Part shown: positions 32,728 to 42,418 of the stretch, in pieces
Layout of the letters: each line of letters begins with the position of its first letter
Numbering within the stretch: the first letter of the stretch is position 1
Assembly (NCBI RefSeq): GCF_000420625.1
Contig: NZ_ATVH01000014.1
Coordinates: forward strand, 310,001-374,000
Length of the DNA stretch: 64,000 nt
Reading direction: 5' to 3'
Origin: Fodinicurvata sediminis DSM 21159
Lineage (GTDB): Bacteria; Pseudomonadota; Alphaproteobacteria; Kiloniellales; DSM-21159
Program-made: the position numbers and the translations under genes
Notes under the pieces: model-generated
The model's input: only the letters and a program-made list of their open reading frames with translations
What the model was told of the DNA's origin: nothing
Database searches by the model: none

Positions 32728-33834
32728 CTATTTCAGGGTATCTGCCTTGCTGGCATGAAGGCTGGCTGGCTGCTCCCCCGGGGCCGGAGCGCCGGTTTCA
32801 TCCTGGGGAAACCAGCCGCGTGTGCGATTGGCAAAGGCCACCAACGAAAGCATCACCGGCACCTCGACCAGCACACCGACCACGGTCACCAGCGCTGCAC
32901 CCGAATTGAGCCCGAACAGGCCAATGGCCACGGCCACGGCCAGCTCGAAGAAATTCGAGGTCCCGATCAGGGCGCAGGGGGCCGCCACGTTGAAGGGCAC
33001 GCGCCACAGCCAAGCAGCCGTATAAGCCAAGGCGAAGATCCCATAGGATTGGATCAGCAGAGGCACAGCAATCAAGGCGATCAGCAGCGGCTGGTCGAGG
33101 ATGACCGGCCCCTGGAAACCAAACAGCAGCACAACGGTTGCCAGCAGTCCCAGCACTGACAGGGGTTTCACACGGCTGGTGAATTGCGTCACTTCGGCTT
33201 CGCCCTGGGGGCCGTCGCCTGCCCTTTGCGTCAGCTTCCGCCGGGTCAGCGCACCGGCGATCAGGGGAATGACGACATAGAGCAGCACCGACAGCAGCAG
33301 CGTTTCCCAGGGTACGGACAGGTCGGTCACACCCAGCAGCAGGGCCACGATCGGCGCAAAGGCAAAGACCATGATCACGTCGTTCAGCGAAACCTGGACC
33401 AGGGTGTAGTTGGGATCGCCGCGCGTCAGTTGGGACCAGACGAAGACCATGGCCGTACAGGGCGCTGCCCCCAGCAGGATCAAGCCCGCAATATACTGCC
33501 CGGAATTGGCCGGGTCGATCAGCCCCGAAAAGAGATACTCGAAGAACAGGACGCCAAGCGCCGCCATGGTGAAGGGCTTGATCAGCCAGTTGACTGCGAG
33601 CGTGATGATCAGGCCCTTCGGCCGCTCATGGACCCGCTTCAGGCTGGAAAAATCCACAGCCACCATCATGGGATAGACCATGAACCAGATCAGGATGGCC
33701 ACCAGGAAGTTGACGGAACCATACTCGAGGCCGGCCAGGAAGCCGAAAACCCCCGGCAGAAGGCTGCCCAGAACAATTCCGGTCACGATGCAGAGCGCAA
33801 CCCAAAGAGAGAGGTATCGTTCGAATCGCGACAT
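32728..33834 (-). CDS. acr3: Arsenite efflux pump of the ACR3 family
   Basis: A 368-aa, ten-helix permease exporting arsenite. Characteristic ACR3 segments: the N-terminal [34 protein letters not shown], the [21 protein letters not shown] region with the essential Cys, and [14 protein letters not shown]. The C-terminal tail is about 30 residues of hydrophilic sequence. It is read leftward 48 bp after arsR, so both come from the arsR promoter. It is unrelated to the ArsB antiporter family despite the same role. No arsenate reductase (arsC) is adjacent; the LMW phosphatase far downstream is not a substitute I would assume. Confidence 0.93.
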   Translation of the reverse strand: MSRFERYLSLWVALCIVTGIVLGSLLPGVFGFLAGLEYGSVNFLVAILIWFMVYPMMVAVDFSSLKRVHERPKGLIITLAVNWLIKPFTMAALGVLFFEYLFSGLIDPANSGQYIAGLILLGAAPCTAMVFVWSQLTRGDPNYTLVQVSLNDVIMVFAFAPIVALLLGVTDLSVPWETLLLSVLLYVVIPLIAGALTRRKLTQRAGDGPQGEAEVTQFTSRVKPLSVLGLLATVVLLFGFQGPVILDQPLLIALIAVPLLIQSYGIFALAYTAAWLWRVPFNVAAPCALIGTSNFFELAVAVAIGLFGLNSGAALVTVVGVLVEVPVMLSLVAFANRTRGWFPQDETGAPAPGEQPASLHASKADTLK

Positions 33835-33882
33835 GAAAATGGCTTTCCTGGCTTGTCCGTGAGTATCTTGGTGAAGCGAATG

Positions 33883-34248
33883 TCAGGCTTCCGGTGGGTG
33901 GTAACAATCCGGACCAGCCAGTTCACCCCGGCTGTCCTGCTCGAAGATCCGCTCCAGCAGGCTGGCCAGAGGCAACAGGCGGCTTGGGTCCAGGGAATAG
34001 CAAACCCGGGGGCGTTCGATCTCCCCGACAATCACGCCGGCGCTTTTCAGGATACGCAGGTGCTCGGAAACCGTGGACTGTGCCAGCCCGACCTCGGCGA
34101 CAATATCGCCACCGATGCAGGATTGCTTGTCCAGCAGCAGCCGCACGATGCGGATGCGCACCGGATGGGCCAATGCCTTGGCGAGGCTCGCCACCTCCTC
34201 GTCCGTATCCGAGCTGGAGGCTTGCTGAAAGCGGATCAGGACCGTCAT
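33883..34248 (-). CDS. arsR: ArsR-family metalloregulator
   Basis: A 121-aa winged-helix repressor that should release DNA on binding arsenite or antimonite. The helix-turn-helix is LAQSTVSEHLRILKSAGVIVGEIE (about 55-78). It has only three cysteines, C44, C83 and C115; the classical CVC pair of the alpha-3 site is replaced by CIGGD, so the As(III) site probably draws on separated cysteines as in other atypical ArsR proteins (inference). It is transcribed with the pump gene, and a perfect palindrome in its own promoter is the likely operator. Confidence 0.92.
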   Translation of the reverse strand: MTVLIRFQQASSSDTDEEVASLAKALAHPVRIRIVRLLLDKQSCIGGDIVAEVGLAQSTVSEHLRILKSAGVIVGEIERPRVCYSLDPSRLLPLASLLERIFEQDSRGELAGPDCYHPPEA

Positions 34249-34265
34249 GGAAAGCTCACAATCGC

Positions 34266-34285
34266 ATATCGTCGATTGACGATAT
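34266..34285. promoter_or_regulatory. Probable ArsR operator
   Basis: Perfect 8-bp inverted repeat ATATCGTC-GATT-GACGATAT. It overlaps the -10 box of the arsR promoter, so a bound dimer would block RNA polymerase. Confidence 0.75.
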
Positions 34286-34311
34286 TTAGCATGCCGTCAG
34301 AGCTGCCTCAA
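34283..34311 (-). promoter_or_regulatory. Promoter of arsR-acr3
   Basis: Read leftward: TTGAGG (34311-34306), 17-bp spacer, TAAATA (34288-34283). The -10 abuts the operator palindrome, and the arsR ATG follows about 35 bp later. Confidence 0.65.
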
Positions 34312-34333
34312 GAGGCAAGTGAGGTGGAGCTGC

Positions 34334-36889
34334 TCAATCGTTGCGCAACAGGGGTCCCGCCTTCTGCGACAGGGCACGCCAGGTGCCGGCAAAGCCAAAG
34401 ATCAGGGTCACGGCCACCGCTGCCAGCACGGTCACGACGGCCTGCAGCGGCAGGAAGTGGAACTCCGCCTTCATCACGAAGACCAGGACAGCCCAGGCGC
34501 CCAGCGTTCCGAAAACGACCGCCACCAGGGCCGCACTGACGCCAAGCAGGCTGAATTCCATCAGATAGGCGCGCGCCACATCCCGGCGCGTTGCGCCCAG
34601 GACCTTCAGGACAACGGAATCATAGATTCGTCGATGCTGTCCGGCAGCCACCGCTCCGGCCAGCACCAGCAGACCGGCCAGCAGCGTCACCGAGCCGGTG
34701 GCCGTGACGGCCGCGGCCGCATTGCGCAGGATCTCGGCCACACTGCCCAGGGCTTCCTTCACACGTATGGGCGAGACGTTCGGATAGCGGTCGGTGACCA
34801 TACGCTCCAGGGCCAACTCCTGATCCGGATCCAGGCGCACCGTCGCGATCTGGGACTGCGGCGCGGCCTCCAACATGCCCGGCGAGAAGACCATGACGAA
34901 GTTGATGGTCAGGTCCGACCAGTCGACCTCGCGCAGGTTGGCGATCTCGACCTCTATGTTCCGACCCAGCACATTGATCGTCATCTCGTCGCCCGGACCG
35001 AGGTCCAGAGCCTGTCCGACCTCGTTGTCCAGCGAGACCAGGGGGGTGCCGTCATAATCGGCAGGCCACCAATCCCCTTCCGTCAGACGGGTGTTCTCCG
35101 GTGGCTCGGCCGACCAGGTCAGGCCGCGGTCGCCGCGGAACACCCAGCGTATGTCCTCGGGTATCTCCATCTCCTCGGGCGACAGGCCGTTCACCTCGGC
35201 AATGCGCCCGCGCAGCATCGGCACATGATTGACCTCCTCGACCCCCTCGAAGTTCCGCACGTCCTGAACGAAACTGTCGATCTGGTCCGGCTGGATATCG
35301 ATGAAATAGAAGCCAGGCGCCTCTTCGGGCATGTCCTCCAACACTTGGCGCTTCAGGTTGCCCTCGATCAACGCAATGGCCACCAGTACCGTCAACCCCA
35401 GGCCAAGCGAAGTGATCACACTGCCCGTCGCGGCGCCGGGACGGTACAGATTGGCCACGGCAAGCCGCAGGCCGGGCCGGCGAATGCGCGGCAGCTTGCG
35501 GGCGGCATAGGCCAGGCCGGCCGCTGTGATGCGGAAGGCCAGCAATGCTGCAATGGCACCGCCCACGAAGCCCAGAGCCACACGGCCTCCGTCCGTCCCG
35601 ACCACAGCCACCGCCACCAGACCCGCCCCCAGCAGCAGGATCGTCAGGGCCACGCGGGGCGAGGGACGCGCACGGGCCTGCGAGACCAGGCCGCGAAACA
35701 GGGCCGCTGCAGGAATCTGCTGTGCCTGCGACAAGGGCCAGAGCGAGAAGACCAGGGTGGTCAAGACACCGAAGACCGTCGCCAACAACAGGGGATAGGG
35801 ATAGAGGCCCACTGCTATGGGATAGTTCAGCCGCTCGGCCAGCAGGGGACCGAAGACCAGCGGCGTCATCGCACCGATCAGCAGGCCGCCCGCAATACCA
35901 GCCAAAGCCAGGGTCAGGATCTGCAGCAGGTAGGTCGTGAAGACCAGGCGTGCCGGTGCGCCCAGGCATTTCATCGTGGCAATGGTCGAACGCCGGCTCT
36001 GCAGGAAGCTGCGCACCGCATTGGCAATGCCGACCCCTCCGACCAGCAGGGAGGTGAGCCCCACCAGGGTCATGAAGATGGTGATCTGATTGACGAAACG
36101 GTCCAGGCCCGGCGCGGCATTCCTGAGGTCACTTATACGCCAGCCGGCATCGGGAAATTGCGCGTTCAGGCGCGCCTTCCAGCTGTCCAGATTCTCGCCT
36201 TCCGGCAGGTCCAGGCGATAGTGGTGATAGATCAGGCTGCCGGGCTGGGCCAGTCCGCTTTCTTCCAGACCCTCCTGGGAAACCATGACACGTGGACCGA
36301 GCGTAAAGGCGCGTGTGGTCCTGTCGGGTTCCCGCGTGATCACCCCGCGAATCTGGAAGCGGCCTTCCCCAAGCGCGATCTCGTCACCGGTCTCGAGCTC
36401 CAGGCGATCGAGCACACCCTGGTCCACCAACGCTCCCTGCAAGCCATCCTCGGCGGCAAGCAGCCTTTCGGGCGCGCCAGCCGGCTCCGTCTGCAGTTCT
36501 CCATAGAGAGGATAGGCCGAATCGACACCCTTGAGTTCGGTAAGTCGACGCTGGTCGGGATTCTCGGCATTGCGGACCATGGCCCGCATTTCCGTGGCAT
36601 GGGAAAAACGCGCGCTGTTCTCGCGCAGCCAGTCCGCCTCTTCCTCGGTGGCGGCGCGATGGATCAGGCGCAGTTCCACCTCACCTCCCATCAGGCTGCG
36701 CCCGTTGCGTTCCAGGCCCGTCATCAGGGCTTCGGAAAGCGACTGGACGCCAGCAATCGCGGCCACGCCCAGAAACAGGCAAGCAAGGAAGATCCGGAAG
36801 CCTTTCAGGCCGCCACGCATCTCGCGCCGGGCCATGCGGGCCGCCAGGGCCAGCGACGACGCTCTGTTGGAAGTGCCATTGGCTGTCAT
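34334..36889 (-). CDS. ybbP: ABC transporter permease, FtsX/YbbP type
   Basis: An 851-aa permease with two FtsX-like modules: one helix near the N-terminus (about 35-55), a large extracytoplasmic MacB-type domain, three helices around 290-400, further helices in the middle, a second periplasmic domain, then three helices at the C-terminus. The ATG at 36889 overlaps the TGA of the ATPase gene by 4 nt, so the two are coupled. The pair lies divergent to a TesA-like esterase, the same arrangement as E. coli tesA-ybbA-ybbP. By that synteny it may export or process lipids or a toxic product; substrate unknown. Confidence 0.88.
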   Translation of the reverse strand: MTANGTSNRASSLALAARMARREMRGGLKGFRIFLACLFLGVAAIAGVQSLSEALMTGLERNGRSLMGGEVELRLIHRAATEEEADWLRENSARFSHATEMRAMVRNAENPDQRRLTELKGVDSAYPLYGELQTEPAGAPERLLAAEDGLQGALVDQGVLDRLELETGDEIALGEGRFQIRGVITREPDRTTRAFTLGPRVMVSQEGLEESGLAQPGSLIYHHYRLDLPEGENLDSWKARLNAQFPDAGWRISDLRNAAPGLDRFVNQITIFMTLVGLTSLLVGGVGIANAVRSFLQSRRSTIATMKCLGAPARLVFTTYLLQILTLALAGIAGGLLIGAMTPLVFGPLLAERLNYPIAVGLYPYPLLLATVFGVLTTLVFSLWPLSQAQQIPAAALFRGLVSQARARPSPRVALTILLLGAGLVAVAVVGTDGGRVALGFVGGAIAALLAFRITAAGLAYAARKLPRIRRPGLRLAVANLYRPGAATGSVITSLGLGLTVLVAIALIEGNLKRQVLEDMPEEAPGFYFIDIQPDQIDSFVQDVRNFEGVEEVNHVPMLRGRIAEVNGLSPEEMEIPEDIRWVFRGDRGLTWSAEPPENTRLTEGDWWPADYDGTPLVSLDNEVGQALDLGPGDEMTINVLGRNIEVEIANLREVDWSDLTINFVMVFSPGMLEAAPQSQIATVRLDPDQELALERMVTDRYPNVSPIRVKEALGSVAEILRNAAAAVTATGSVTLLAGLLVLAGAVAAGQHRRIYDSVVLKVLGATRRDVARAYLMEFSLLGVSAALVAVVFGTLGAWAVLVFVMKAEFHFLPLQAVVTVLAAVAVTLIFGFAGTWRALSQKAGPLLRND

Positions 36890-37638
36890 GCGCGCGAGGC
36901 CATCTTGCTGCCCTGCTCGGACTGACCGTCCAGCAACTGGTCCGACACAATCTCGCCATCGGCAATCCGGATGCGCCGCGCACACCGCTCGGCCAGGGCC
37001 GGATCATGGGTGATCAGCAGCAGGGTCGTATTGTGTGTTCGCTGCAGTGAGAACAGCAGGTCGATCACCTTGCCGCCCGTTTCGCCGTCAAGGTTGCCGG
37101 TCGGTTCATCGGCCAGAAGCAGGTCCGGCGATGTGGCAAAGGCACGGGCCAGTGCCACCCGCTGCTGTTCGCCACCCGAGAGTTGGCCGGGGTAGTGGTC
37201 GAGCCTGTGGCTCAACCCGACATCGGCCAGGACCTCGGCCGCACGCTCGAAAGCGTCGTTGCGGCCGGCAAACTCCAGGGGGATGGCCACGTTTTCACGC
37301 GCGGTCATTGTGGGAATCAAATGGAAATCCTGGAAGACGATACCGATCCGGTCCCGTCGAAACTCTGCCAGCCCATCCTCGTCCAACTGGCCGATATCCT
37401 GGCCCGCAACCTCTATCTGACCTCCCGTAGCCCGTTCCAGGCCGGCCGAGACCATCAATAGCGAGGTCTTTCCCGAGCCGGACGGCCCCACCAGCGAAAC
37501 GGTCTCGCCGCGCGCGATGGACAGGGTAATTCCGCGCAGGACATGCACCTCCGTCGCCGTACCACGGTATGTAAGGTGCAGATCCTTCAGATCGATCATT
37601 GCAGTGTCTGCGGGGGTTTCATCACCGTTTCGGGGCAA
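36886..37638 (-). CDS. ybbA: ABC transporter ATP-binding protein, YbbA type
   Basis: A 250-aa LolD/MacB-class ATPase. Walker A GPSGSGKTS (about 50-58), signature LSGGEQQR, Walker B LLADEPTGNLD, and the H-loop LLITHDP are all present. The likely start is a TTG at 37638 (TTG CCC CGA), which has AGGAG seven bases upstream; an ATG 13 codons in (MIDLKDLHL) has no such site. It partners the coupled permease. The divergent esterase gene lies 218 bp away. Confidence 0.92.
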   Translation of the reverse strand: MPRNGDETPADTAMIDLKDLHLTYRGTATEVHVLRGITLSIARGETVSLVGPSGSGKTSLLMVSAGLERATGGQIEVAGQDIGQLDEDGLAEFRRDRIGIVFQDFHLIPTMTARENVAIPLEFAGRNDAFERAAEVLADVGLSHRLDHYPGQLSGGEQQRVALARAFATSPDLLLADEPTGNLDGETGGKVIDLLFSLQRTHNTTLLLITHDPALAERCARRIRIADGEIVSDQLLDGQSEQGSKMASRA

Positions 37639-37856
37639 GTCTGGCTCCTGGAAGATAAAGAGATGGCGGGCGCAGCCGAAGGCTGGAAACAGCTTGCTGC
37701 CACTCTCGATATAGGCTGGCCTGCAAGCGGATCAACGTAGACGTGCCTTGATTGCGCCATCCTGCAGCTTAACTCTGTGGATGTCAGAATTATGGCCCCT
37801 GTTCAATCGACAGCAATTCAATCATTGGCGTGCATGCGCACAGTTTCTGGAATCTC

Positions 37857-38519
37857 ATGACAAAGACGACTTTCTTGACGGCCTTCCTCAGCATTGCAGT
37901 CCTGTTTGCCATGCCGGCCCTGGCCGAGGACAGGCTGAAACTCATGGCCTATGGCGATTCCCTGGTCCACGGCTATGGCCTGAGCGATGGAGAGACTTTT
38001 CCCGACCAACTGGAAACGGCCCTCCAGGAGAAAGGCTATCAGGCAGATGTCCTGAACGCCGGAAATTCCGGCGACACCTCGCGCGCCGGTCTGTCGCGCG
38101 TCGACTGGGCGCTGGCCGACAACCCAGACGCGGTGATCCTTGTGCTGGGAGCTAACGATGCCCTGCGCGGCCTCGAGCCCGACGCCATGGAGGAGAACCT
38201 TTCCGAACTGATTGACCGTTTCCGGCAGGAAGACCTGCCCATCCTGTTGGCCGGGATGATGGCCCCCCGGAACATGGGACCGAACTATACCGAGGAATTC
38301 GACGCCGTCTTCCCGCGCCTGGCCGAGAAGCATGATGTGCTCTTCTATCCCTTTTTCCTGAAAGACGTGGCCGCCGAACGCGACCTCAACCAGGACGACG
38401 GCATTCATCCCAATGCCGAGGGAGTCTCCGTGATCGTCGAGAACATCCTGCCCAAGGTCGAGGAACTGATCGAGGAAACACGCGGCTCTTCAGCAAACCA
38501 GGACGAAAGCGCTTCCTGA
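37857..38519 (+). CDS. tesA: Periplasmic GDSL esterase, TesA-like (thioesterase I / lysophospholipase L1)
   Basis: A 220-aa SGNH hydrolase with a signal peptide (MTKTTFLTAF...PALA, cut before EDRLK). Block I GDSL contains the nucleophile Ser (AYGDSLVHGYGL). Block II Gly is in NAGNSGDTSRAG. Block III Asn is in LGANDALRG, and block V is DGIHPN with the Asp-His pair. Family members hydrolyse acyl thioesters, lysophospholipids and aryl esters. The ATG at 37857 gives a normal signal peptide; an upstream ATG (37830) would add nine residues. It is divergent from the YbbA/YbbP-like ABC genes, a well-kept gene neighbourhood. Confidence 0.93.
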   Translation: MTKTTFLTAFLSIAVLFAMPALAEDRLKLMAYGDSLVHGYGLSDGETFPDQLETALQEKGYQADVLNAGNSGDTSRAGLSRVDWALADNPDAVILVLGANDALRGLEPDAMEENLSELIDRFRQEDLPILLAGMMAPRNMGPNYTEEFDAVFPRLAEKHDVLFYPFFLKDVAAERDLNQDDGIHPNAEGVSVIVENILPKVEELIEETRGSSANQDESAS

Positions 38520-38617
38520 CCGCCCCGACTTACTCGGCCTGACTTGCGTTCCGGCCTGTCTCTCTTCAGAAAGAGGCCGTTACAACACAAGCAATCCGCA
38601 ACAGAACGGAGATCAAT

Positions 38618-39658
38618 ATGCAATACCGCCCGCTCGGCCGGACCGGCCTGAACGTGAGCGCGCTCTGCCTGGGAACCATGACCTGGGGCGAGCAGAACAG
38701 TCCCGAGGAGGCCTTCGAACAGATGGATTACGCCGTGGCGAACGGCGTCAACTTCTTCGACACGGCCGAAATGTACCCCATCGCCACACGCGCCGAGACC
38801 TACGGCCGAACCGAGGAAATCATCGGCGACTGGCTGGCCGCCCGCGGCGGCCGCGACAAGCTGGTCCTGGCCACCAAGGCCGTGGGACGCAGTTCCAATT
38901 TTCCCTACATCCGCGATGGAGAGCCCCGGCTCAACCGCCAGAATATCCGTCAGGCCGTGGATGACAGCCTGAAGCGTCTGCAGACCGACTACATCGACCT
39001 CTATCAGCTGCACTGGCCCGAACGCACAACCGACCGCTTTGGCAAACTGGGCTTTCACGCGGTGGCCGACGAGGAGACCGTGCCCATCGAGGAGACTCTG
39101 GAAGCCCTCGACGAACAGGTGCAGGCCGGCAAGATCCGTCATATCGGCCTGTCAAACGAGACGGCCTGGGGCACCATGACCTTCCTGAAGCTGGCCGAAG
39201 CCGGCAAGGGCCCGCGTGTGGCCTCCGTCCAGAATCCCTACAGCCTGCTCAACCGCAGCTTCGAGACAGGCCTGGCAGAGGTCGCCCTGCGCGAGGACTG
39301 CGGCCTGCTGGCCTATGCCCCCGTCGCCGCCGGTGTTCTGACCGGGAAGTACCAGGGCGGCCGGCGGCCCGAGGGCGCGCGCCTGACCCTGTTCCCGCAG
39401 AATTCGCGCTACATGAATCCCCAGGCCGATGCCGCGGTGGCAAAGTATGTGGCGTTGGCCCGTGCCTGGGATCTCGATCCGGCGGTCATGGCGCATGCTT
39501 ATGTCTTCAGCCGGGCCTTCGTGACCGCCTCCATTGTCGGAGCAACACGCATGGAGCACCTGAAGCTGGCGTTCCAGGGCGAACAGACCACCCTGCCCGA
39601 GGAGCTGCTGGAGTCCATCGAGCAGATCCACGCCGAGCACACCTACCCCTGCCCCTGA
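38618..39658 (+). CDS. tas: Aldo/keto reductase, Tas type
   Basis: A 346-aa NADP(H)-dependent aldo-keto reductase close to E. coli Tas. The start YRPLGRTGLNVSALCLGTMTWG, the catalytic tetrad Asp and Tyr in FFDTAEMYP, Lys in ATKAVG and His in YQLHWPER, and the cofactor site near SIVGATRMEHL are seen. Length matches the Tas subgroup, which carries the extra RTTDRFGKLGF loop. The physiological substrate is unknown. It follows the esterase gene by about 100 bp and precedes thpR. Confidence 0.93.
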   Translation: MQYRPLGRTGLNVSALCLGTMTWGEQNSPEEAFEQMDYAVANGVNFFDTAEMYPIATRAETYGRTEEIIGDWLAARGGRDKLVLATKAVGRSSNFPYIRDGEPRLNRQNIRQAVDDSLKRLQTDYIDLYQLHWPERTTDRFGKLGFHAVADEETVPIEETLEALDEQVQAGKIRHIGLSNETAWGTMTFLKLAEAGKGPRVASVQNPYSLLNRSFETGLAEVALREDCGLLAYAPVAAGVLTGKYQGGRRPEGARLTLFPQNSRYMNPQADAAVAKYVALARAWDLDPAVMAHAYVFSRAFVTASIVGATRMEHLKLAFQGEQTTLPEELLESIEQIHAEHTYPCP

Positions 39659-39778
39659 TTGACGACTCTTGCGGATCGCGCCGGTCCGGTCCTGCCTGAT
39701 CTGCATAAAGACCCTTGCCAGCCCAGCCCTGCTACGGGCTATGCTGGCAGGGTTGCAAGCCGGTGCAGGAGGAAGGTC

Positions 39779-40324
39779 ATGAGACTTTTTACAGCCCTCG
39801 CCTTGCCCGAGGAGGTTCGCGAAGAGCTTTCCGAAATCTGCAGCGGCGTCCCGGGCGCACGCTGGATTCCTCCAGAGAACATGCACCTGACCCTGCGTTT
39901 CATCGGCGAAGTGGACAACGCCCAGGCCCGCGATATCGACGACATGCTGCTGGGGCTCAACGGCAAGGGATTCGAGTTGACCCTGTCCGGTGTGGACGTC
40001 TTCACCGACGGTCCGCGCATCACCTCGCTCTGGGCCGGAGTCGAAGCCAACGAGCCGCTCAACCGGCTGCAGGCCAAGGTGGAACAGGCGATCATCCGCG
40101 CCGGCCTTCCGCCTGAACGGCGGAAATTCAAGCCGCACGTCACCCTGGCGCGCGGGCGAATCGAAAACGGCCCCAAACTGCAGCAGTTCATGTCCCGCAA
40201 CGCACTGCTGAAGATCGGCCCCTTCCGGGTCGAGGACTTCGTGCTGTTCTCGAGCTTCCTCTCCCAGTCGGGGCCGCTTTACACCGAGGAAGTGAGCTAT
40301 CCCCTCGAACCGGTCTATGCCTGA
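39779..40324 (+). CDS. thpR: RNA 2',3'-cyclic phosphodiesterase (2H phosphoesterase, LigT family)
   Basis: A 181-aa member of the 2H family, which opens 2',3'-cyclic phosphates on RNA ends. The two HxT motifs are HLTLRF (about 38-43) and HVTLAR (about 120-125). It starts MRLFTALALPEEV, with AGGAGGAAGG just upstream of the ATG at 39779; a longer frame adds 40 unrelated residues. Length is typical (about 180). Context gives no strong hint; it lies between a reductase and a TerB-like gene. Confidence 0.92.
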   Translation: MRLFTALALPEEVREELSEICSGVPGARWIPPENMHLTLRFIGEVDNAQARDIDDMLLGLNGKGFELTLSGVDVFTDGPRITSLWAGVEANEPLNRLQAKVEQAIIRAGLPPERRKFKPHVTLARGRIENGPKLQQFMSRNALLKIGPFRVEDFVLFSSFLSQSGPLYTEEVSYPLEPVYA

Positions 40325-40430
40325 ACGCTGCTGCGGTGACAGATTGCGGGCAGCCTATCTGGAACCTTGACCTCCCGGTTCCGGCGGCCCAAGTCTTGGC
40401 TTTCTCAAAGACCCTTGAAAGGCAGGTCGC

Positions 40431-40835
40431 ATGCTCGATCACCACAGCGCTCTCATCTATGCCATGGTCCTGGCATCCGCAGCGGATCAGGAGATGAACG
40501 ACGAGGAAGTCGAGATGATGAGCGAAATCATCAAGTTCCTGCCCGCTTTCCGCGACTACGACCTCAATCAGCTGTCCAGCACGGCACGTTCATGCGCCGA
40601 AATGCTGCGGGACGAGGAAGGGCTGGAACTTGCCATCGAGAAGATCCGCCAATCCCTGTCCGAACCCCTGTGCGAGACAGCCTATGCTTTGGCCTGTGAT
40701 GTTGTCGCGGCCGATGGTACGGCCACACAGGAAGAGTTGCGCCTGCTGGAACTGCTGCGCCACCGTCTGGATGTCCCGCGACTGGAAGCAGCCGCCATCG
40801 AACGGGGGGCTGCTGCGCGGTTCCGTCAGGTCTGA
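40431..40835 (+). CDS. TerB-like (tellurite resistance TerB domain) protein
   Basis: A 134-aa all-helical cytoplasmic protein of the TerB/DjlA-N superfamily. Signs are YAMVLASAADQEMNDEEVEMM near the start and ACDVVAADGTATQEELRLLELL near the end. The repeated (A)ADGxxxxEE metal-site pattern is kept in the second half and degenerate in the first. Such proteins often sense stress or pair with DnaJ-like partners, but no partner is adjacent and a tellurite role is not implied. The C-terminal tail (RGAAARFRQV) is short. Confidence 0.8.
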   Translation: MLDHHSALIYAMVLASAADQEMNDEEVEMMSEIIKFLPAFRDYDLNQLSSTARSCAEMLRDEEGLELAIEKIRQSLSEPLCETAYALACDVVAADGTATQEELRLLELLRHRLDVPRLEAAAIERGAAARFRQV

Positions 40836-40960
40836 TTCTGGCAGCAGTCACAGGGGATTGCTGCTAACTTATTGACTGAATTCATTTTTTTGTTGCGCAC
40901 GCTGTAAGTTCTCACTCAGAATCTTCCTCGATTCCAAGTTGAACGGAGGTCTTGAGTGCC

Positions 40961-41224
40961 ATGAACGCCGTCGCGCTTCAGCTTCGCGATTACCGCCTGA
41001 CCACGGCGGAAATTCTCTATCACATGCCGGACCATCCCGGCCTTCTGCAGACCTTTGTCTGGCAGGAGTACGACCTGGCACCGAAGTTTCCCGAATTGCG
41101 CCGCTTCCTGAATTTCTGGTCCAGCAACCTTGAGGGCAAGCTGCATTCCGTGAAGGTCGCCAACCAGAAGATCATCTCCGCAAGCGACTGGATGAACACC
41201 GACTGCGAACTGACGCTTCACTGA
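40961..41224 (+). CDS. usg: Usg family protein
   Basis: An 87-aa protein of the alphaproteobacterial Usg family, named for a gene upstream of trp genes in some species; its function is unknown. The family core LRDYRLTTAEILYHMPDHPGLLQTFVWQEYD and the C-terminal FWxxNLEGKLHSV segment are clear. The ATG at 40961 has GGAGGT ten bases upstream; a TTG at 40952 lies too close to that site. Transcription into ctaA is possible (about 110 bp apart). Confidence 0.88.
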   Translation: MNAVALQLRDYRLTTAEILYHMPDHPGLLQTFVWQEYDLAPKFPELRRFLNFWSSNLEGKLHSVKVANQKIISASDWMNTDCELTLH

Positions 41225-41332
41225 CTTTTCGTGGCTCTCGGGCGCGGCGGCAAAGCGTCGCGCCCCAGCGTCTTGGCGCAAGGCGGGGCTCGGCCTATTC
41301 TCTGCCACTCTACAGGCAACACGGCAGCAGGC

Positions 41333-42418
41333 ATGGCCAACCAGCTTTCCTACGGCAAGACACGAAACGACGGCATACCCATCACGAGTCCCGAGCATCG
41401 GCGCGCCGTGATTGCCTGGCTGCTGGTCACTGCCTTCATGGTCTTTGCCATGGCCGTGATCGGGGCCATCACGCGTCTGACGGAGTCCGGCCTGTCCATC
41501 ATGGAATGGGCACCACTCACCGGGACCCTGCCCCCCTTGTCCGATGCCGAATGGCAGCGGCTCTTCGCACTCTACAAGACGATCCCGCAGTACCAGCAGA
41601 TCAACGCCGGCATGTCGCTGGCCGAGTTCAAGACCATCTTCTGGTGGGAGTACATCCACCGCCTCTGGGGCCGGACCATCGGACTGGTCTTTGCCTTGCC
41701 GCTGGCCTGGTTCTGGTGGCGCGGCCGCTTGCCGTCCTGGCTGAAGCCGCACCTTCTGATCCTGCTTGGGCTGGGCGCGCTGCAGGGCTTGATGGGCTGG
41801 TACATGGTGGCCAGCGGTTTTGCCGACCGGGTTTCGGTCAGCCAGTACCGCCTGGCCCTGCACCTGTTCCTGGCCATCTTCATCTATGGCTACACTCTCT
41901 GGCTCGTTTTCCGGCTTGCCTGGCCAAATGCCGGGGAAGCCAGTCATCGGGGCGTGCTCCACCATTTGCGGCGCAGCCTGCTTGCCCTGATACTGCTCCT
42001 GACACTCACGCTTTTCTCCGGAGCCTTCGTCGCCGGGCTGAATGCCGGGCTGACCTACAACAGCTTCCCTCTGATGGACGGGCGCCTCGTCCCGGAGGGT
42101 TATGGCCAGCTCTCGCCCTGGCTCCTGAACCTGTTCGAGAACATTGCCGCGGTGCAGTTCAATCATCGCCTGTTGGCCAGTCTGACTCTACTGGCCACCC
42201 TGGGGCTCTTTCTGTGGTCCCTGCGCCTTCCCCTTTCAGCCGCAAGCCGGTGCGCGATGATGCTTCTGGTCCTGGCTGCATTGGGGCAGTTCGTGCTGGG
42301 GGTGGTCACCCTGCTTGCAGTGGTTCCTGTGGGGCTGGGCGCCGCGCACCAGGCTGGCGCGCTGCTGCTGCTGACAGCGGCCCTGCACGCCCTCTACCGC
42401 CTGCGCCCGGCGACCTGA
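41333..42418 (+). CDS. ctaA: Heme A synthase (COX15/CtaA type 2)
   Basis: A 361-aa membrane enzyme that oxidises heme O to heme A for aa3-type cytochrome oxidases. Eight hydrophobic helices are predicted. Conserved pieces are GAITRLTESGLSIMEWAP, WEYIHRLWGRTIGL (His ligand), ALHLFLAIFIYG (His), NAGLTYNSFPLMDG, NHRLLAS (His), and AAHQAGALLLL (His). The ATG at 41333 fits the family start (MANQLSYGKTRNDG). It implies an aa3-type terminal oxidase elsewhere in the genome. Confidence 0.95.
   Translation: MANQLSYGKTRNDGIPITSPEHRRAVIAWLLVTAFMVFAMAVIGAITRLTESGLSIMEWAPLTGTLPPLSDAEWQRLFALYKTIPQYQQINAGMSLAEFKTIFWWEYIHRLWGRTIGLVFALPLAWFWWRGRLPSWLKPHLLILLGLGALQGLMGWYMVASGFADRVSVSQYRLALHLFLAIFIYGYTLWLVFRLAWPNAGEASHRGVLHHLRRSLLALILLLTLTLFSGAFVAGLNAGLTYNSFPLMDGRLVPEGYGQLSPWLLNLFENIAAVQFNHRLLASLTLLATLGLFLWSLRLPLSAASRCAMMLLVLAALGQFVLGVVTLLAVVPVGLGAAHQAGALLLLTAALHALYRLRPAT

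Noticed and set aside
34319-36925. Long open frame antisense to the ABC permease
   Set aside because: It is a by-product of GC-rich codon use opposite a clear FtsX-type gene; its Gln/His/Arg-rich translation resembles no family.
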